Part shown: piece by piece, positions 13,036-24,800 of the stretch
Layout: each line of letters begins with the position of its first letter
How positions within the stretch are numbered: the stretch's first letter is position 1
DNA from: Monosporascus cannonballus
Taxonomy: Eukaryota > Ascomycota > Sordariomycetes > Xylariales
Direction: 5' to 3'
Length of the DNA stretch: 64,000 nucleotides
Assembly: GCA_004154925.1 (NCBI GenBank)
Contig: QJNS01000257.1
Coordinates: 45,823 to 109,822, forward strand
Program-made: the position numbers and the translations under genes
The notes under the pieces: generated by a model
What the model saw: the letters and a program-made list of their open reading frames with translations, nothing else
The model's database searches: none
Told to the model about the DNA's origin: nothing

Positions 13036-15012
13036 TCAACACACAGTCCTATGGATTCCTCCCGCCAACCTCTTCCCCTCCTCCCAGAGCTCCTTGGATC
13101 CCTCGCGCGCCTCGTCCTTGAGCTTGCGGGCGGGGCCTGACTGGCCCGCGGAGCGCTGGTCCCTGAGGACCTCGAGGTCCTGGCGGTCGTTATCCATGAG
13201 GCTTTCGGTGACGGAGACGAGGTCGGAGATGAGGCGGTCGAGGAGGTCGAGGCTCATGTTCTCGCGGACGCAGATGCGCAGGATCTCGGTCTTGTCCTCG
13301 CCGGGCGGCAGCGCGTAGTTGGGGATGATCCACTGCCGCGCACGCATGAGCAGCGACACCGACTCCTGCTTGACATGCGGGAACTCGCGCCGGAACTCGT
13401 CCGAGAACCGGAACGACACGGCCGGCAGCCCGGCCACGTAGTCGGCGGAAGTCTCGCCCTCTTCGCCGAGCACCGCCGTCTTTGCCTCCGTCAGTGCGCC
13501 GCGCGTCGTGGATGCCTTGCGGTGGACGTCCGAGAGACACGTGTACCATTTGGTGGCCTCGAGGCTCTTAGACAGCACACGCGCGTTGCGGAGACAGTTC
13601 TCCATGATTTCTCGGTAGCCCTCAAAACCGAGGTGGACGAGGTTGTAGTACTGAACAATGACGTGTGCGCCGGGGCGAGAAAAGTTGAGCGTGAAAGACT
13701 TCTCCGTCCCTCCCAGATAGTGGAGCTCGAAAATGAGATGTTGCGGGAGGAAAGCTTCATCACGCCAGATTATCCAGCCGACACCTGCCGTGACTAGACC
13801 GTACTTGTGGCCGGAGGCATTGATCGACTTGACACGAGGAAGCTCAAAGTTCCTAGAATTGGGGTCAGCACGCGGCTGCTTTAGACAAAAAGACGGGGAC
13901 ACTGACCATTTAGGCCCGCCCGCTTGAGCATAAGTGAATGGTGCAACGAAGCCACCTGAAGCGGCATCGACATGGATCGGAACATCTATTCCTGTTTTCT
14001 CTTCGAACTCATCAAGAACCTTAGATATCTCCTCCACGGGTTCATAGTGACCTAGAAGATTCAGTGTTAACGGTCTTGCCTTTCTCAACTGCTTGATTAA
14101 CCTTAGCGTGCCATTCATTGGCAGTCTGATGGATGTGTTACGGGGTTGAATAGCCCTTAATGAGCTCGAGTGAAAATTTATTGCCACATCTACCAGGATA
14201 AAAGTGAGCAGCAGGTAACTCATAAATTCGCTTACCAGTGTAGGTACTTCCCATAATCACGAATACGCCAATCGTGTTCTCATCAACGTTCTCCCTGACC
14301 AGATCCGGGTCGAGGCGGTAATCGCTCCTCTTCGAAACTGGCAAGATGCGGGCCTCGACGTCGAAATAGCGGGCGAACTTGAGGAGCGCCACCTGCGCGT
14401 TGGCGCCCATAATGATGTTCGGCTTGAGGGTATCCTTGCCCTGGGCCTGGCGGTGCTCCTGCCATCTACGCTTCATGGCGAGTCCGCCGAGCTGGACAGC
14501 CTCGGAGGAGCCCGTCGTGGCGGAGCCGACGGCCTTTTCGCCCTGGTTCTGGGAGCCGCCCCAGAGCTTGGCGAGCATGCTGACGCAGCGCTCGTGGATC
14601 GACAGCATGGCCGGGTACTCGTCGTTGTCGGCGAGGTTCTTGTTGAGATTCTCGGCCATGAGGATTCCCGCCGTCGGCTCCAGGTATGTGCCCACGAAGC
14701 TGGCGAGGTTCAGGTTCGGCCTGCCGTCGAGATCCAGCTCGTCGCGGATCACCTGGTACACGGCGTCCGCGGGGGACCCCTCCCGCGGCATCTGGTACTT
14801 GGGCACGTCCAGCTTGCTGGCGTACTTGGTGGAGTAGGGCGTCAGGTGAGAAGTCGTCATCTTCTCGCGGAGGCGCTGCCCGCCCTCGGTGAGGTGGGCA
14901 TCGTGGAGACGTTCCACTAGCTCCTCCGGATTGATCTAGGGCTGAGGTCAGCGAGATGTGGTAGAAGTCATATAAGTGGAGTATGTGATCTTACATGGCG
15001 GGCCAACGACAT
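13036..15012 (-). CDS. gad1: Glutamate decarboxylase (PLP-dependent)
   Basis: Four exons on the minus strand (15012-14995, 14935-14236, 14051-13907, 13852-13036) give 559 residues. The enzyme converts glutamate to GABA plus CO2 in the cytosol, the entry to the GABA shunt, linked in fungi to acid and oxidative stress and to conidial germination. Family landmarks are SLASFVGTYLEP-like NLASFVGTYLEPTA, TTGSSEA (cofactor phosphate), HVDAASGGFVAPF (Asp contacting the PLP ring nitrogen) and INASGHKYG, with the Schiff-base Lys at about residue 304. The C-terminus GGIHRTVC is typical of fungal forms. The first exon, MSLARH, is only 18 bases; it is supported by a GTAAGA donor and a CCCTAG acceptor that continue into INPEELVERLHDA in frame. 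The other introns restore TYTGHYEPVEE and GGPKWNFELPRV exactly. Confidence 0.94.
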
Positions 15013-16192
15013 GATCTCTGTTGTATTAGGGTGCCCAAAGAGGGGACGATGTAAGTCTGGTCGATCGAGCTTGAGCACCGGGTGAAGACAGTAGTAACAT
15101 GCTCAATCTGTCTTTTGGTAGAGGTAACTAGGGGAACATGGGTTTATATGTAAGTAGGTATGTATGTAGTTCTACGCAGTGGTAAGAATCAGCATTTGAA
15201 GCACCGCTCTCTACCTAACGCTAATATGGCATGTTGACCTATTGAAGCAGTTCGTGCCGACAGACGGCGAATCACACGGTGGAGTGATGACATCATTATA
15301 CTAACTCGTCGTCACCATGATCAACGACAGCTACTCTAGGACTATGAGTTATGTGTCCCAAAACTTGTAAGGTGGCGTTCTCTTCACGATTTTAAGTAAA
15401 TGATCCCTGGTGAGTATGGGGAGGTCATGACTGGGGTGGCAGGACAGGATCACTAACAAAACAAGCTTTGTCCCCACATTTACGGATAGTACTAAGCCCC
15501 CCTTTTGAATCCTAGCCGAAACTTGGGCCAATGCACTATAAAGTTAATAAGATCCACGATACCATCTGGAATAGGACGTTAACACGTCAATTCCCCAGGT
15601 CAATATATATATATATATATATATGTACTTCGCTCGTTGAGGCAGAGCTACAAACCTACTTAATGTAGGCTGCCATGAATGGAAGCAGAAAATGTCGCCG
15701 GGAGCTGCTCATGTATGGCTAGGAGCAACTCTCTTCATGATGCCGAGCAGAGACACTCAACCCTAGCTTACACTTTACAGAGATAATGGTTTGTTTATTA
15801 TAGTAGAGATCATACCACTATGATATGACCCGGTGGTTTGTTGGGAAACTTTAATGCGCAGAAGCTAAGTATATATCTTTGGGCGGTGCTGATAATCAAA
15901 TCACTAGACAGAGAGTGGCTGGCCCCCAGGGGAGGAGCCCGAATATCGTTATTTCTCATCTCGAGTGCAATAAACACTACACCACCAAACATACCCCCAC
16001 GAGAACACAGAAGGAAAGCTGTTAGCCGTTGACCACCCATCATGCACCATAGCGCGGTAGCCCAACAACAGCAGCAACAACAAGCCCTAATCCTTCTAGC
16101 ATAAGAGCTACTAAATCCACCGCCTCTTAACTCACGTCGGCAGGTATAAACCCATCCAAAATCCGTGGAGCTCACTTGTCCTGCCCCTGTCC
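15013..16192. other. Intergenic region upstream of gad1
   Basis: It should contain the gad1 promoter and, at the far end, the 3' flank of the next minus-strand gene. A dinucleotide repeat lies at 15603-15624. I see nothing else that is supportable. Confidence 0.5.
15603..15624. repeat. (AT)11 microsatellite
   Basis: Eleven uninterrupted AT units lie about 590 bases upstream of the gad1 start codon. Confidence 0.95.
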
Positions 16193-19100
16193 TCACAAGA
16201 ACACGCTCCCGTCCTCACTGCTCGCCATCCTCCTCCGCCTACTGCTGAGAAACATGTCGACCATTTTTTTGCCTCCTGTCTCGGGGGGATCCCGACCCGG
16301 CTCGGGCCTAATGATGTCCGAACCCCCTTCACCGTACTGATCCCCGCCAGGTCCCGTTCGCGGACTTACATTTTCGCTTTTTATGGGGGTTACGAGGATC
16401 GCCTTCCGCCTAGTGATTGCCGCGTGGCCCAACATTCCGAATTGCTTATCGACGGCGGCGGCAATACCAGGGCTTGGCGTTGTGCCGGATTGATTCATAG
16501 CACGCGGCTCCCTTCTAGGGAGTCTCGAGATAAACCTACCGGATTCCCGGACTTGACTGCCGCCCGGAGGATTGAGGGACTGCACATGTGCTAGAGACTT
16601 GTGAGGTTTAGGATTCACCGGCGCGGACGTAGAGGGCCCCATTGGAGCTTGGAATTGCCCAGAACCCGACTCAACGCTTACCAGAGAAGGCGTAATTCGC
16701 AATCCGCTCCTGGGGGGGATAGGAGGTGGCTGAGGTTCCTCATTTTCTTTGTCGGAAGAGGAAGGCTCAACCTTGACCTTAGTCGTTGGATGGGGCAGAT
16801 AGGCCGATCTCTTAGAGCTGTGTTCAGTTGAAGCCACCATGGTATCTGGTCTTGTTGGTTGGTAAACGTCCAGCTGCCCATTCCCATCCCCATCCTCAAC
16901 CTCGTCTGTAATCTGAGTCCGTTCGCGGATGTGACGCGATGGCAGAGGCATCGATGGCAACTTATAGTGAAGCCCTTCGCGTTCCCATCGCCCAGAAGAC
17001 CCCTCAAGCTTAGACGCATTAGCGGGCAACCAAGTCTTCCATTCCACCGAACTTGTAGAGGATACAATGCGATTCCTTGGCGGAACAGGCGGAGCCGGCC
17101 GATATACAGGGGGGTCGACGAATACGGCTGCCTCTCCGTCCGTCTTAGGTGGTTTTGGGAAACCTCCACCGGTAGATATGCTGTTACAAGACGAGTTCTT
17201 GGGCTCCTCTGAAGTGCAAGAGTAGATGCTCTTAGCATATTGCATCTTCTTATCTACTTCGGAGTCGCAGGTGCTGGGGCATCTCATAGGAATATTAGTG
17301 AGAGACTGCATCGAAGGGTTGAACTCGGGCGATTTTGGCTGTGATGAATCGGCGGCTGCTTTCATTGACTCTTGAAGCGCTCGCCTGTATGGACTCGTCG
17401 TTCGGAATAGATGACAGGCTGGACTGCCGAAGAGGGCTGATTTACGCCCCGACGAGTCTCGTACAAGGTGCTTCCCTCCTGTATCAGGGCCAGCGAGCAG
17501 CCGACCGTACTTATGTTCGGTTCCGTGTGCCATATCTGTTGAAGTGGTTGTAGTGGAAGGTGGCACTGCTCCGTTTTCTTGCGTGTTTCCCGTTCCAGTA
17601 CAGGTTTCGCCCGGCTCGTCTCGAGTCTTAGGTCTGGAAGTGGTTATCACGGTCTCGGCTGTTCTCACAGATTCATGGTCCGAATCATTAACGACGACTT
17701 GGCGAATCGTCGTAGGTATCTCGAGCTCCCGATCCTCATGATTATAAGAGCTGCCTCTAGGTTGGATAGTCCCGGTTCTTCTGGGGCCTTCAATACTTCG
17801 CTTCCTTTGCAAGTCAATGTTCTGGGGTTGTTTCTGCTTTCCGTTGACTCTCTTCATCAGCGCCGAGTATATCCTTTGGCCATTCACAGTTGTCACCTGA
17901 TTCGGCATTGGTTGCTGCAGTGGAATAACACTAATATTTGGTTGTATGGAATGGTCGAGAGCTGGAGCTCGCCTTGCCGAAGACGAACTAACATGTGTCC
18001 CGTTCTCCTTGATGACTGGTAAACGCTGACGTTCCCAGTCTCTTTTAAGACTATTCGTGCTGGTAACAGCGCTAACGTCAGAATTGCTCCAGCTAGTCGC
18101 GCGCGACCTCTCGTCGGAGACCTTCCTTTCGCTCCTCAGGCTTTCAAGGCTCCCCTGACGAGAACGAAGCTGTTGACAAGACGGTACCGTATGAAGGGAT
18201 GGTACGCCAGAAGTGACGTGGGATAAAGCGCCTTCATCTGTAGGAGGTTCGGCAAGGAAGGTATCGTCGATTCGGTTGGCGGAGCGTTCAATCTCCGCAT
18301 TGTGCGTTGTTGACGCCTCGATCTGCTGCGGAGGGAATGCCATGCTGTCGGTATTGTCTCCCTTGTTGAGGTTCAAAAGATTCTTGAGTTTGTGCTTGAA
18401 GCCCTGTGATACCTTCCGAGCCCTGTCCCGCAGACCACCATCTCTGGGAGCTTTTAAGCTCGTCGACTGGGGAGCGTTACCTACATCTCTTAGGCTCTTC
18501 TTGAAAGCTTTGTCGCCTGTGGGCTTTGATCTACAAGACATTGAGTACTGGCTGATGGGAAACGCTGCATACTGATCGCGGCGGTTCCTTAGGAAGCTCA
18601 TGGACTTTGGTGCCTTGAGTCTTGAGGGCGGCTTGTTCTCATTGGTTAGTGATGCCATGTTTCCACCAGAGGAAGGAAAGCCGTTAGTCATCGCCGCGAA
18701 GTGACGGTCGCTCTGAATTTCCGCTACTGCGCTGGGCTCTGAACTGGAATACATGGACCTCGACTTGCGGATTCGGCGGTAGGAGGACGGGACTGAAGCG
18801 ATGTCATCTTCAGGGGTGTAATACTCCTCACTTGTAATGAGGGCAGTAATATAGTCTCCAGCCGTACCCCTGGCGGCAGAAGCCATCCCAGAAGTAAAGG
18901 CGCTGCACTTGAATCGTGAATCGACGGCAGTTTCAGTGGCGTGAATGCTACCAGGTCCAATGCCGCGGGTAGGTGTGACATCGCCAGTAACCGTGCTGGC
19001 TTTCTTCATCGGAGGGGGCCTAGGCTGAACAAAACGAACGCTCTGCTGGCGTCGAAGCTCCGGCTCCACATTGACGCACTCGCGAGCAGCATAGCCATTG

Positions 19101-19318
19101 CTGGAACTAGGTCTACCGTTGCTACGTGGAGACAGCCAGAGGGAAGTGCCCATCGTGGATCTGTCCCTGGCCCTTGCGAAGGCTCGCGTGGCTGCCGCCT
19201 GAGCATCACGCTCGGCCGTCTCCGGGGGGATATGTTCCAGGTGGACACTCTTCGCAGACGATGTTGACTTTCGGCGGTCGAGGCTCTTCGAGGATCTTGT
19301 GCTGTTTCGACGCTGCAT
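16193..19318 (-). CDS. Large, mostly disordered protein of unknown function
   Basis: One uninterrupted frame of 1041 codons starts at ATG 19318. I do not recognise a catalytic or folded domain. The protein is rich in Ser, Arg, Pro and Thr. It begins with a basic Arg/Ser stretch (MQRRNSTRSSKSLDRRKST) and has a short lysine- and leucine-rich helix-like patch near residue 310 (FKHKLKNLLNLNKG). Two proline motifs of the SH3-ligand kind occur, APPVPPRNR near 740 and PPPIPPRSG near 868. The C-terminus is basic then acidic (SSRRRRMASSEDGSVFL). Proteins like this in filamentous fungi are often cortical or polarity scaffolds, but that is a guess. A real gene is supported by its length and by codon use unlike its shadow frames. 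No intron is needed. Confidence 0.75.
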   Translation of the reverse strand: MQRRNSTRSSKSLDRRKSTSSAKSVHLEHIPPETAERDAQAAATRAFARARDRSTMGTSLWLSPRSNGRPSSSNGYAARECVNVEPELRRQQSVRFVQPRPPPMKKASTVTGDVTPTRGIGPGSIHATETAVDSRFKCSAFTSGMASAARGTAGDYITALITSEEYYTPEDDIASVPSSYRRIRKSRSMYSSSEPSAVAEIQSDRHFAAMTNGFPSSGGNMASLTNENKPPSRLKAPKSMSFLRNRRDQYAAFPISQYSMSCRSKPTGDKAFKKSLRDVGNAPQSTSLKAPRDGGLRDRARKVSQGFKHKLKNLLNLNKGDNTDSMAFPPQQIEASTTHNAEIERSANRIDDTFLAEPPTDEGALSHVTSGVPSLHTVPSCQQLRSRQGSLESLRSERKVSDERSRATSWSNSDVSAVTSTNSLKRDWERQRLPVIKENGTHVSSSSARRAPALDHSIQPNISVIPLQQPMPNQVTTVNGQRIYSALMKRVNGKQKQPQNIDLQRKRSIEGPRRTGTIQPRGSSYNHEDRELEIPTTIRQVVVNDSDHESVRTAETVITTSRPKTRDEPGETCTGTGNTQENGAVPPSTTTTSTDMAHGTEHKYGRLLAGPDTGGKHLVRDSSGRKSALFGSPACHLFRTTSPYRRALQESMKAAADSSQPKSPEFNPSMQSLTNIPMRCPSTCDSEVDKKMQYAKSIYSCTSEEPKNSSCNSISTGGGFPKPPKTDGEAAVFVDPPVYRPAPPVPPRNRIVSSTSSVEWKTWLPANASKLEGSSGRWEREGLHYKLPSMPLPSRHIRERTQITDEVEDGDGNGQLDVYQPTRPDTMVASTEHSSKRSAYLPHPTTKVKVEPSSSDKENEEPQPPPIPPRSGLRITPSLVSVESGSGQFQAPMGPSTSAPVNPKPHKSLAHVQSLNPPGGSQVRESGRFISRLPRREPRAMNQSGTTPSPGIAAAVDKQFGMLGHAAITRRKAILVTPIKSENVSPRTGPGGDQYGEGGSDIIRPEPGRDPPETGGKKMVDMFLSSRRRRMASSEDGSVFL

Positions 19319-20196
19319 GGGCGTGCCGAATTCAATGCGACCAGTTCCTTTGATGCTAATTTGATGTTTAGAAGTAGTTTGACTTGATATGTAGGCGCAT
19401 ACGCACCACAGAGAGGCCGGGAAGGTGACGGGTGCGAAACGAAACTGGACAAATTATTAAATAGGCTGTGTCGAAGACAAAGCTAACCAAAAGCCTTGGC
19501 TGGATAAGAGTAGTAAATTTTGGATGACGGTGATAGTGCTGAATTTCGAGAAATGCCACGAAGTAAAATGGAGATATGTGAAGATGGGGGGAGTGATGGA
19601 ATCCTGCCTAGGAAATGTTATGAAGAATTGGGGGGGCAAACTACTGAAGTTCGGTCCCAAACGTTTGCCATAAACCGCCAGGCGTCTTGGTCGATGAGCA
19701 CCTTCCTATGTTTGATGCCAGAAATAGTCCTGACCCTATCGCATCGTGATCCCGAAGGAGCGACATGCAAGTTGGTAGGTAAGCCTCGGAACGAGGCAGT
19801 TCAACCCCATAACATGCCCCTTTAGGCATTCGAGGCCTCGAGGCTTCGGAGTCTCCTATACCCGCCGTGTTGCCTTTCGAGATTTATTGGCATTCAGCTG
19901 CGCAAGTCAGCTCTAGGCGATATACCTCACACCCTAAGCACACGCGTTTTGGTCACAACACACTTGTACCGGAGGCCAAACTAATACCATTGATGCTACG
20001 TCAAGACAGACTTAGGAGATAGTTAATGTAGCCTGAGAAACCCATGTGCGAGTACAGTTAAGAGATCCGAGCAATCGTATGCGAAAGATGAAAAGTACCA
20101 ATTCATTACTGCCTTTCCATCAGCCCACTAATGTTAAGTCGTCATCCGTCTAAGGCCTTTCCGTAGGGCTCATGAGGATCAAGCATTCCAAGTCAT
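19319..20196. other. Intergenic region
   Basis: This stretch lies upstream of the disordered-protein gene and downstream of the subtilisin gene, both on the minus strand. I see no gene or repeat. Confidence 0.5.
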
Positions 20197-21854
20197 TTAT
20201 GCCCGGATCTCCTTGAAGAACTCCTTGAGTTCCTCATCAATCACCTCGTGGATCTTCTCAGAGAGCTTCTCAGCCTTCTCGGAGATGGAGGAGAAACCCT
20301 TGACAACCTGGCCAGAGACAACGTTGAAATCCTCCTCGATTGCCTTCTCAAGCTCCTCGATGGTAGCAGACTTCTGGGGGGTACCCTTGACCTCGTAGCC
20401 GCCCTCTTCGATGATTTGCGAGTAATTCGACTTGCCACCACCGTTGAAGGCGAGCAAGTTGGGTGTGTCCTTGGGGATATCGGAAAGAGCTCCCTTGGTG
20501 GCGATGCTGATGAGGTTCTTCTTGAGCTTCTCCGGGGTGATCGTGGCTATTCCATACTCGGAATCAGAGCTGGGCTGAAGAGAGAGGAAGTAGGCCAGGA
20601 GACCAGCGAGATGAGGGGAAGCCATGGAAGTGCCGGAGATGGTGTTGATGGCCGTCTTGCTACCAATCCAGGTGGACTGGATGCTGAGACCAGGGCCGAA
20701 GATGTCGACACACTTGCCCCAGTTGGAGAAGTAGGCCCGGCTATCGTCTAGAGCAGAGGCACCAACAGTGACAGCCTTGGTGGCCGCAGCAGGAGAGTAG
20801 CTGCAGGCATCAGCATTGTCGTTGCCAGCAGCCACGGCGAAATGCAAACCAGCCTCGACGGCAGCGTTGACGGCCTGGTCCAGAGACGGGGACTTGCCAC
20901 CACCCAGAGACATGTTGGCAGCGGAACCCTTGAAGCCCTTGCGCTTACCCTTCTTGGCAAGGTCAACCTGCTTCAAATGAGCTTCAGCAGCCCACTCAAC
21001 TCCCTTCATCACATCAGACATGGTACCTGAGCCGTTAGACCGCAGGACCTTGACTGCGTAGATGTGCGCCTTCTTCGCAATACCGTATTTCCTGCCGCCC
21101 ACGGTGCCGGAACAGTGAGTGCCGTGACCGTTACCATCAATGTCCTGGTCTCCTGAAGGGATAGTCTTTCCCCACTTGGCACGGCCCTCGAAGTCCACAT
21201 GCTCGATGTTGGTGCCGGTGTCAATAATATAGGCATCGACACCCTCACCACCTTCTGCGGCATAGAGGTACTTGTTGTAGGTGCCGAATGATAACGTCTC
21301 ACGGTGCGACACACGGGCGAGACCCCATGGGGCATTGGTCTCAAGTTCCGGGTCGGGGTCGGAGCCCATGGTGCGGACGATCGAGTCTCGCTCAATATAT
21401 TCGACCTGTTGACACATCCGAGTTAGCTTCAAGCTTCATAATTAAGCTAGAGGTTGTGAATGGGCATGGGGAACAAACGTACATCGGGGTGTCTCCGAAG
21501 TTCCTCGATGAGCGAGTCATCGAAGTGGCCGGAGTAGCCCAAGAAATCGCTGCCGATCTTGTAGGTGTGGGCAAGACCACGGAAAACGTCGTTGGTAGTA
21601 GAAAAGACGTCACGCTTCCGAAGCTCAATGCGCTGCTGTTCACGGTTCGTATGGGTCTGCTGGACCCAAGAGTGGTGGTCGGCAGCGGCAGCGTCTGTCA
21701 CGTGCTTTTTGAATTTGACTATGTATGAATTGGGAACCTCTTCGGCCTCAGCTGACGAGATGACGGGGGCAGCCCCATCATGGATGGTCTCATAGCTGAA
21801 GGATGGCGCTGCCGCAGCAGTATACGCCAGAGAGAGAGCGAGCGCGATCCGCAT
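20197..21854 (-). CDS. Subtilisin-like serine protease, vacuolar proteinase B type (S8A)
   Basis: Two exons (21854-21483 and 21405-20197) give 526 residues, normal for fungal vacuolar proteinase B. The intron has a GTACGT donor and a CAACAG acceptor and falls between HPD and VEYIERD. Order: signal peptide (MRIALALSLAYTAAAA), I9 propeptide starting at NSYIVKFKKHV, then the S8A domain. The catalytic triad is Asp186 in IIDTGTN, His218 in GHGTHCSGT and Ser384 in SGTSMASPH. The oxyanion-hole Asn sits in AAGNDNA. After the domain comes an acidic, helical tail (KAIEEDFNVV, KAEKLSEKIHEVIDEELKEF), typical of vacuolar rather than cuticle-degrading enzymes. The likely role is bulk protein turnover and zymogen activation in the vacuole, including during autophagy. 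Location is inferred from family likeness. Confidence 0.92.
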
Positions 21855-24800
21855 GATGGATAGGCTGTGCTGTTTCAGTCTGTGCGAACGCAGAAGCAAC
21901 AAATTGATAAGTCTACCTGAGACTCAAGGCACTCCGAAACAGGAATAACAAAGATAAATCCTCGAAGAATCAAGCTAATGACTCCTCAGAGTTGAAAATC
22001 CACAAAGAGGATGATGGAGTCAAATGGATAATGAGGATGGAGATGGGGAGGGTTTGTTGATGAAGAAGGGAGAGATTACGAAGAGGGAAGGCAGAGCTTA
22101 AGAAGCTCTTGGTACTGATGAGAGAACTGATAACGGTGGCCACGCACAGCTCAGCGGACGGCTGCCTTCCTTGTGGTCCAAGTGGTGGTGCGTGTGACGC
22201 ATTGCTCAAGGATGGGAGGCGCAGGGCGACCGAGATAAGCCTAAATCGGTCTAGTGCTATGGGGCGTACCGGGTTCAACAGGCGCGTCGTAAGTCGCAGG
22301 ACCCCCCAGACTTGGGTAGGTTCCCCAGCAAACGAAGGTTAACCTGGTGAGCTGCACGGAGTAATGTGCACCTCCTATTGTAGGTACCTCCTGAGGTAGG
22401 GGGAGGTAGGGGTTACCAAGGTTACCTCGCCTTATCCCCCATATCATTCTTGGAAATCAGCGGCTCAACAACGCGATGTCAGCGAGCAGTCGACACCAAA
22501 CAAGCGCGTCTCTCTTTTACCCACAATAATGAATCAACCTTGCCCGACTGCACTCCTTTTAAGGTGCCATATTAGGAATGGATATCTGAGATACTGCAAG
22601 GTGGCCAAACTACATTCATAATAGTGATAGTGCCAAAGCCTAGATCGGCATTAGGGAATCCTCACAAGTTTCCGGGGCGATCAATCGGACGGGCTTATTC
22701 AGCGGTACGGAGGCATAAGCGCGATAAGAGATGGGGAACTCTCCACTCCATACCTACATACAAATAAGGTACCCGGACTTTTCCTGGCCTATTGACCACA
22801 TCTGTTTTAGCATGGCGGAATGCTGCAGCACACATGCATCATCTGGACCTGCAACATGCTGGACCCTGAGACCCTTTTCAAGTAGCTCGGCCTGCCACGT
22901 CCCGGTATAATATAATCCGGCTTCGGCTATCACCAAGTATCATATTCCTCGTTTATTCGAGTTGCTATCTTCTATGTAGGTGTAGAGCACCAGTTTTGCC
23001 AAGAGTACCCGTGGCAGCATGCTGATCTCCTGATGCTTGTTGTTACGAGCCTCATTCAAATGTTGTCAAACGCGATGACGGAGGTCTCTCCAAGTGTTTT
23101 TAAGTTAGCTCAAATATCGTTAGTAAGGCTTTCCCCAGCCCCGGCTGATTCGTCTCGACTAAACCTGAAGTTCCCCGAAAAGAAGGGCCAGCTCAATTCA
23201 GTGGATCAAAGCTGGTGGGCAGATTCTTATCCATCCAATCACGCAGATTCAGACCTTGCCACAGCAAGGCGAATCCGGTTTCGGCTTTACGAGCTGGCTA
23301 CGTTGTAAAAGTGCCTTGATGATCATCACGTGTCATGCGGAACCCCCGTACGAATGTCTCAGGAGACGAGTTAGCAAGCAATATGGCCTCGCATATGACA
23401 TTATATCTCAAAAGAAGTGCTGGCGAGTCTTTCGTCCTCTTATTGTGTTCAAGCTGAGCGAGGTAAAACTTTATTAAATAATCCGCGCATTTTGCCCTTG
23501 ATATCGGAGATTGGGAAGCCTACCTAGGTACTTATGATGGCTACCTTATCCAGTATCCAGATAGCGGGCCGTCATCCTCACTGCTAACCGTGCGCAACCT
23601 TTCAACTGAGGTAATGGTATCATAAGCCGTATGCCATATGCCTCTGGATTGTTAGTCTACCTACCGTGTTCCCGGTCTGTCAATGTACTTCTAGGAACAG
23701 AGGGGGTACCTCGAGGGTGGCGGTGAATATTTCAAATAACGGCCTCTCGAGATGGGCGGTATGAGGCACACGGGCCAATCAACCGAGCTCTCAAAATAAG
23801 ACGTCAATGCGGCCATCACGACATCATATACCCTGTGGAGGAGACATCCCGATTCGAATCACGGTGATATATATTGCTATGTCACTAAACCGCCGCCAGT
23901 TGCGTCTAGAAGAGCGAGAGTTAGTGCCACTGGTTCCGTCATCTAGTCAACTTGAAGGATGCTTAGGAGCTACAGCTTCAGTGATAACTTCAGCTCAGAT
24001 ATATTATGGTCATGTTGCTGCTGTGAGCTCACACCTTTAGGCAGCTTGTGGTCGCCTTTTGCTATTCTTTGTCATAGAAGATTCTCCTCACTGGTAGAGG
24101 TTCATAGACACTTCATAATGCTACTCCAAGCCCTCACGAGTAGCTAATGGTATTCTTCGTCTCCCATGTCAGCCCGAGCAGCTTTGCGTACCTTGGGGTC
24201 GAATGATACGCTTTTCCAAACCCAGCGGGGCTCTCCGCCATTTGTAAAAATAATGCTATATCTTTAACAGGGACGTGGGGCGCAAAGGAAGCTTATGATA
24301 TAGAGAATGTTAGCTGGCAAAGCTCGCTGGAGGTAGGGGGATGGGGGATCCTTGCGGCTCTTTTAAGTGCTACCTCGATGCGGAACTACTTGTAGTTCGT
24401 AGCTGTATGAAGCATGATGCAAGGGAGGTATATCAGTATTGACGCTCTAAAGGTAATATATTGAGAATGGGTCAGCCTCTGTAAATTTACTATTCCGCGG
24501 GTAGTTATATTGCCTATATGGACATGTCCCCCAGTCGTGGCCTGGGCTGGTGGGTTGTTTCCGACTGTATTAAAACAGAAGCCCTCAATAACATCCCAAA
24601 CCGCTGCAGCATCGCTATAGGGGACAACATAGTGAGTGATGCATCTACATTTAGCCCGCCTCTGCTCTCTTGTCCCTCTCAAAGCAACTTCATCCCTGCG
24701 ATGGTGTTCTGTTGCGGGCTTCACCACACCAAGGTCTCCTGAGAGGGTCTCCCCTTGGGCAAAGCTGAACTAACACACAGAAGTAATTCGATATCTTGGG

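Noticed and set aside
23845..23875. GATTCGAATC motif, suggestive of a tRNA B box
   Set aside because: The flanks do not fold into a cloverleaf and no A box is found at the right distance.
24386..24727. 113-codon minus-strand frame
   Set aside because: It has no recognisable domain, lies in a gene-poor block and has no supporting start or splice signals.
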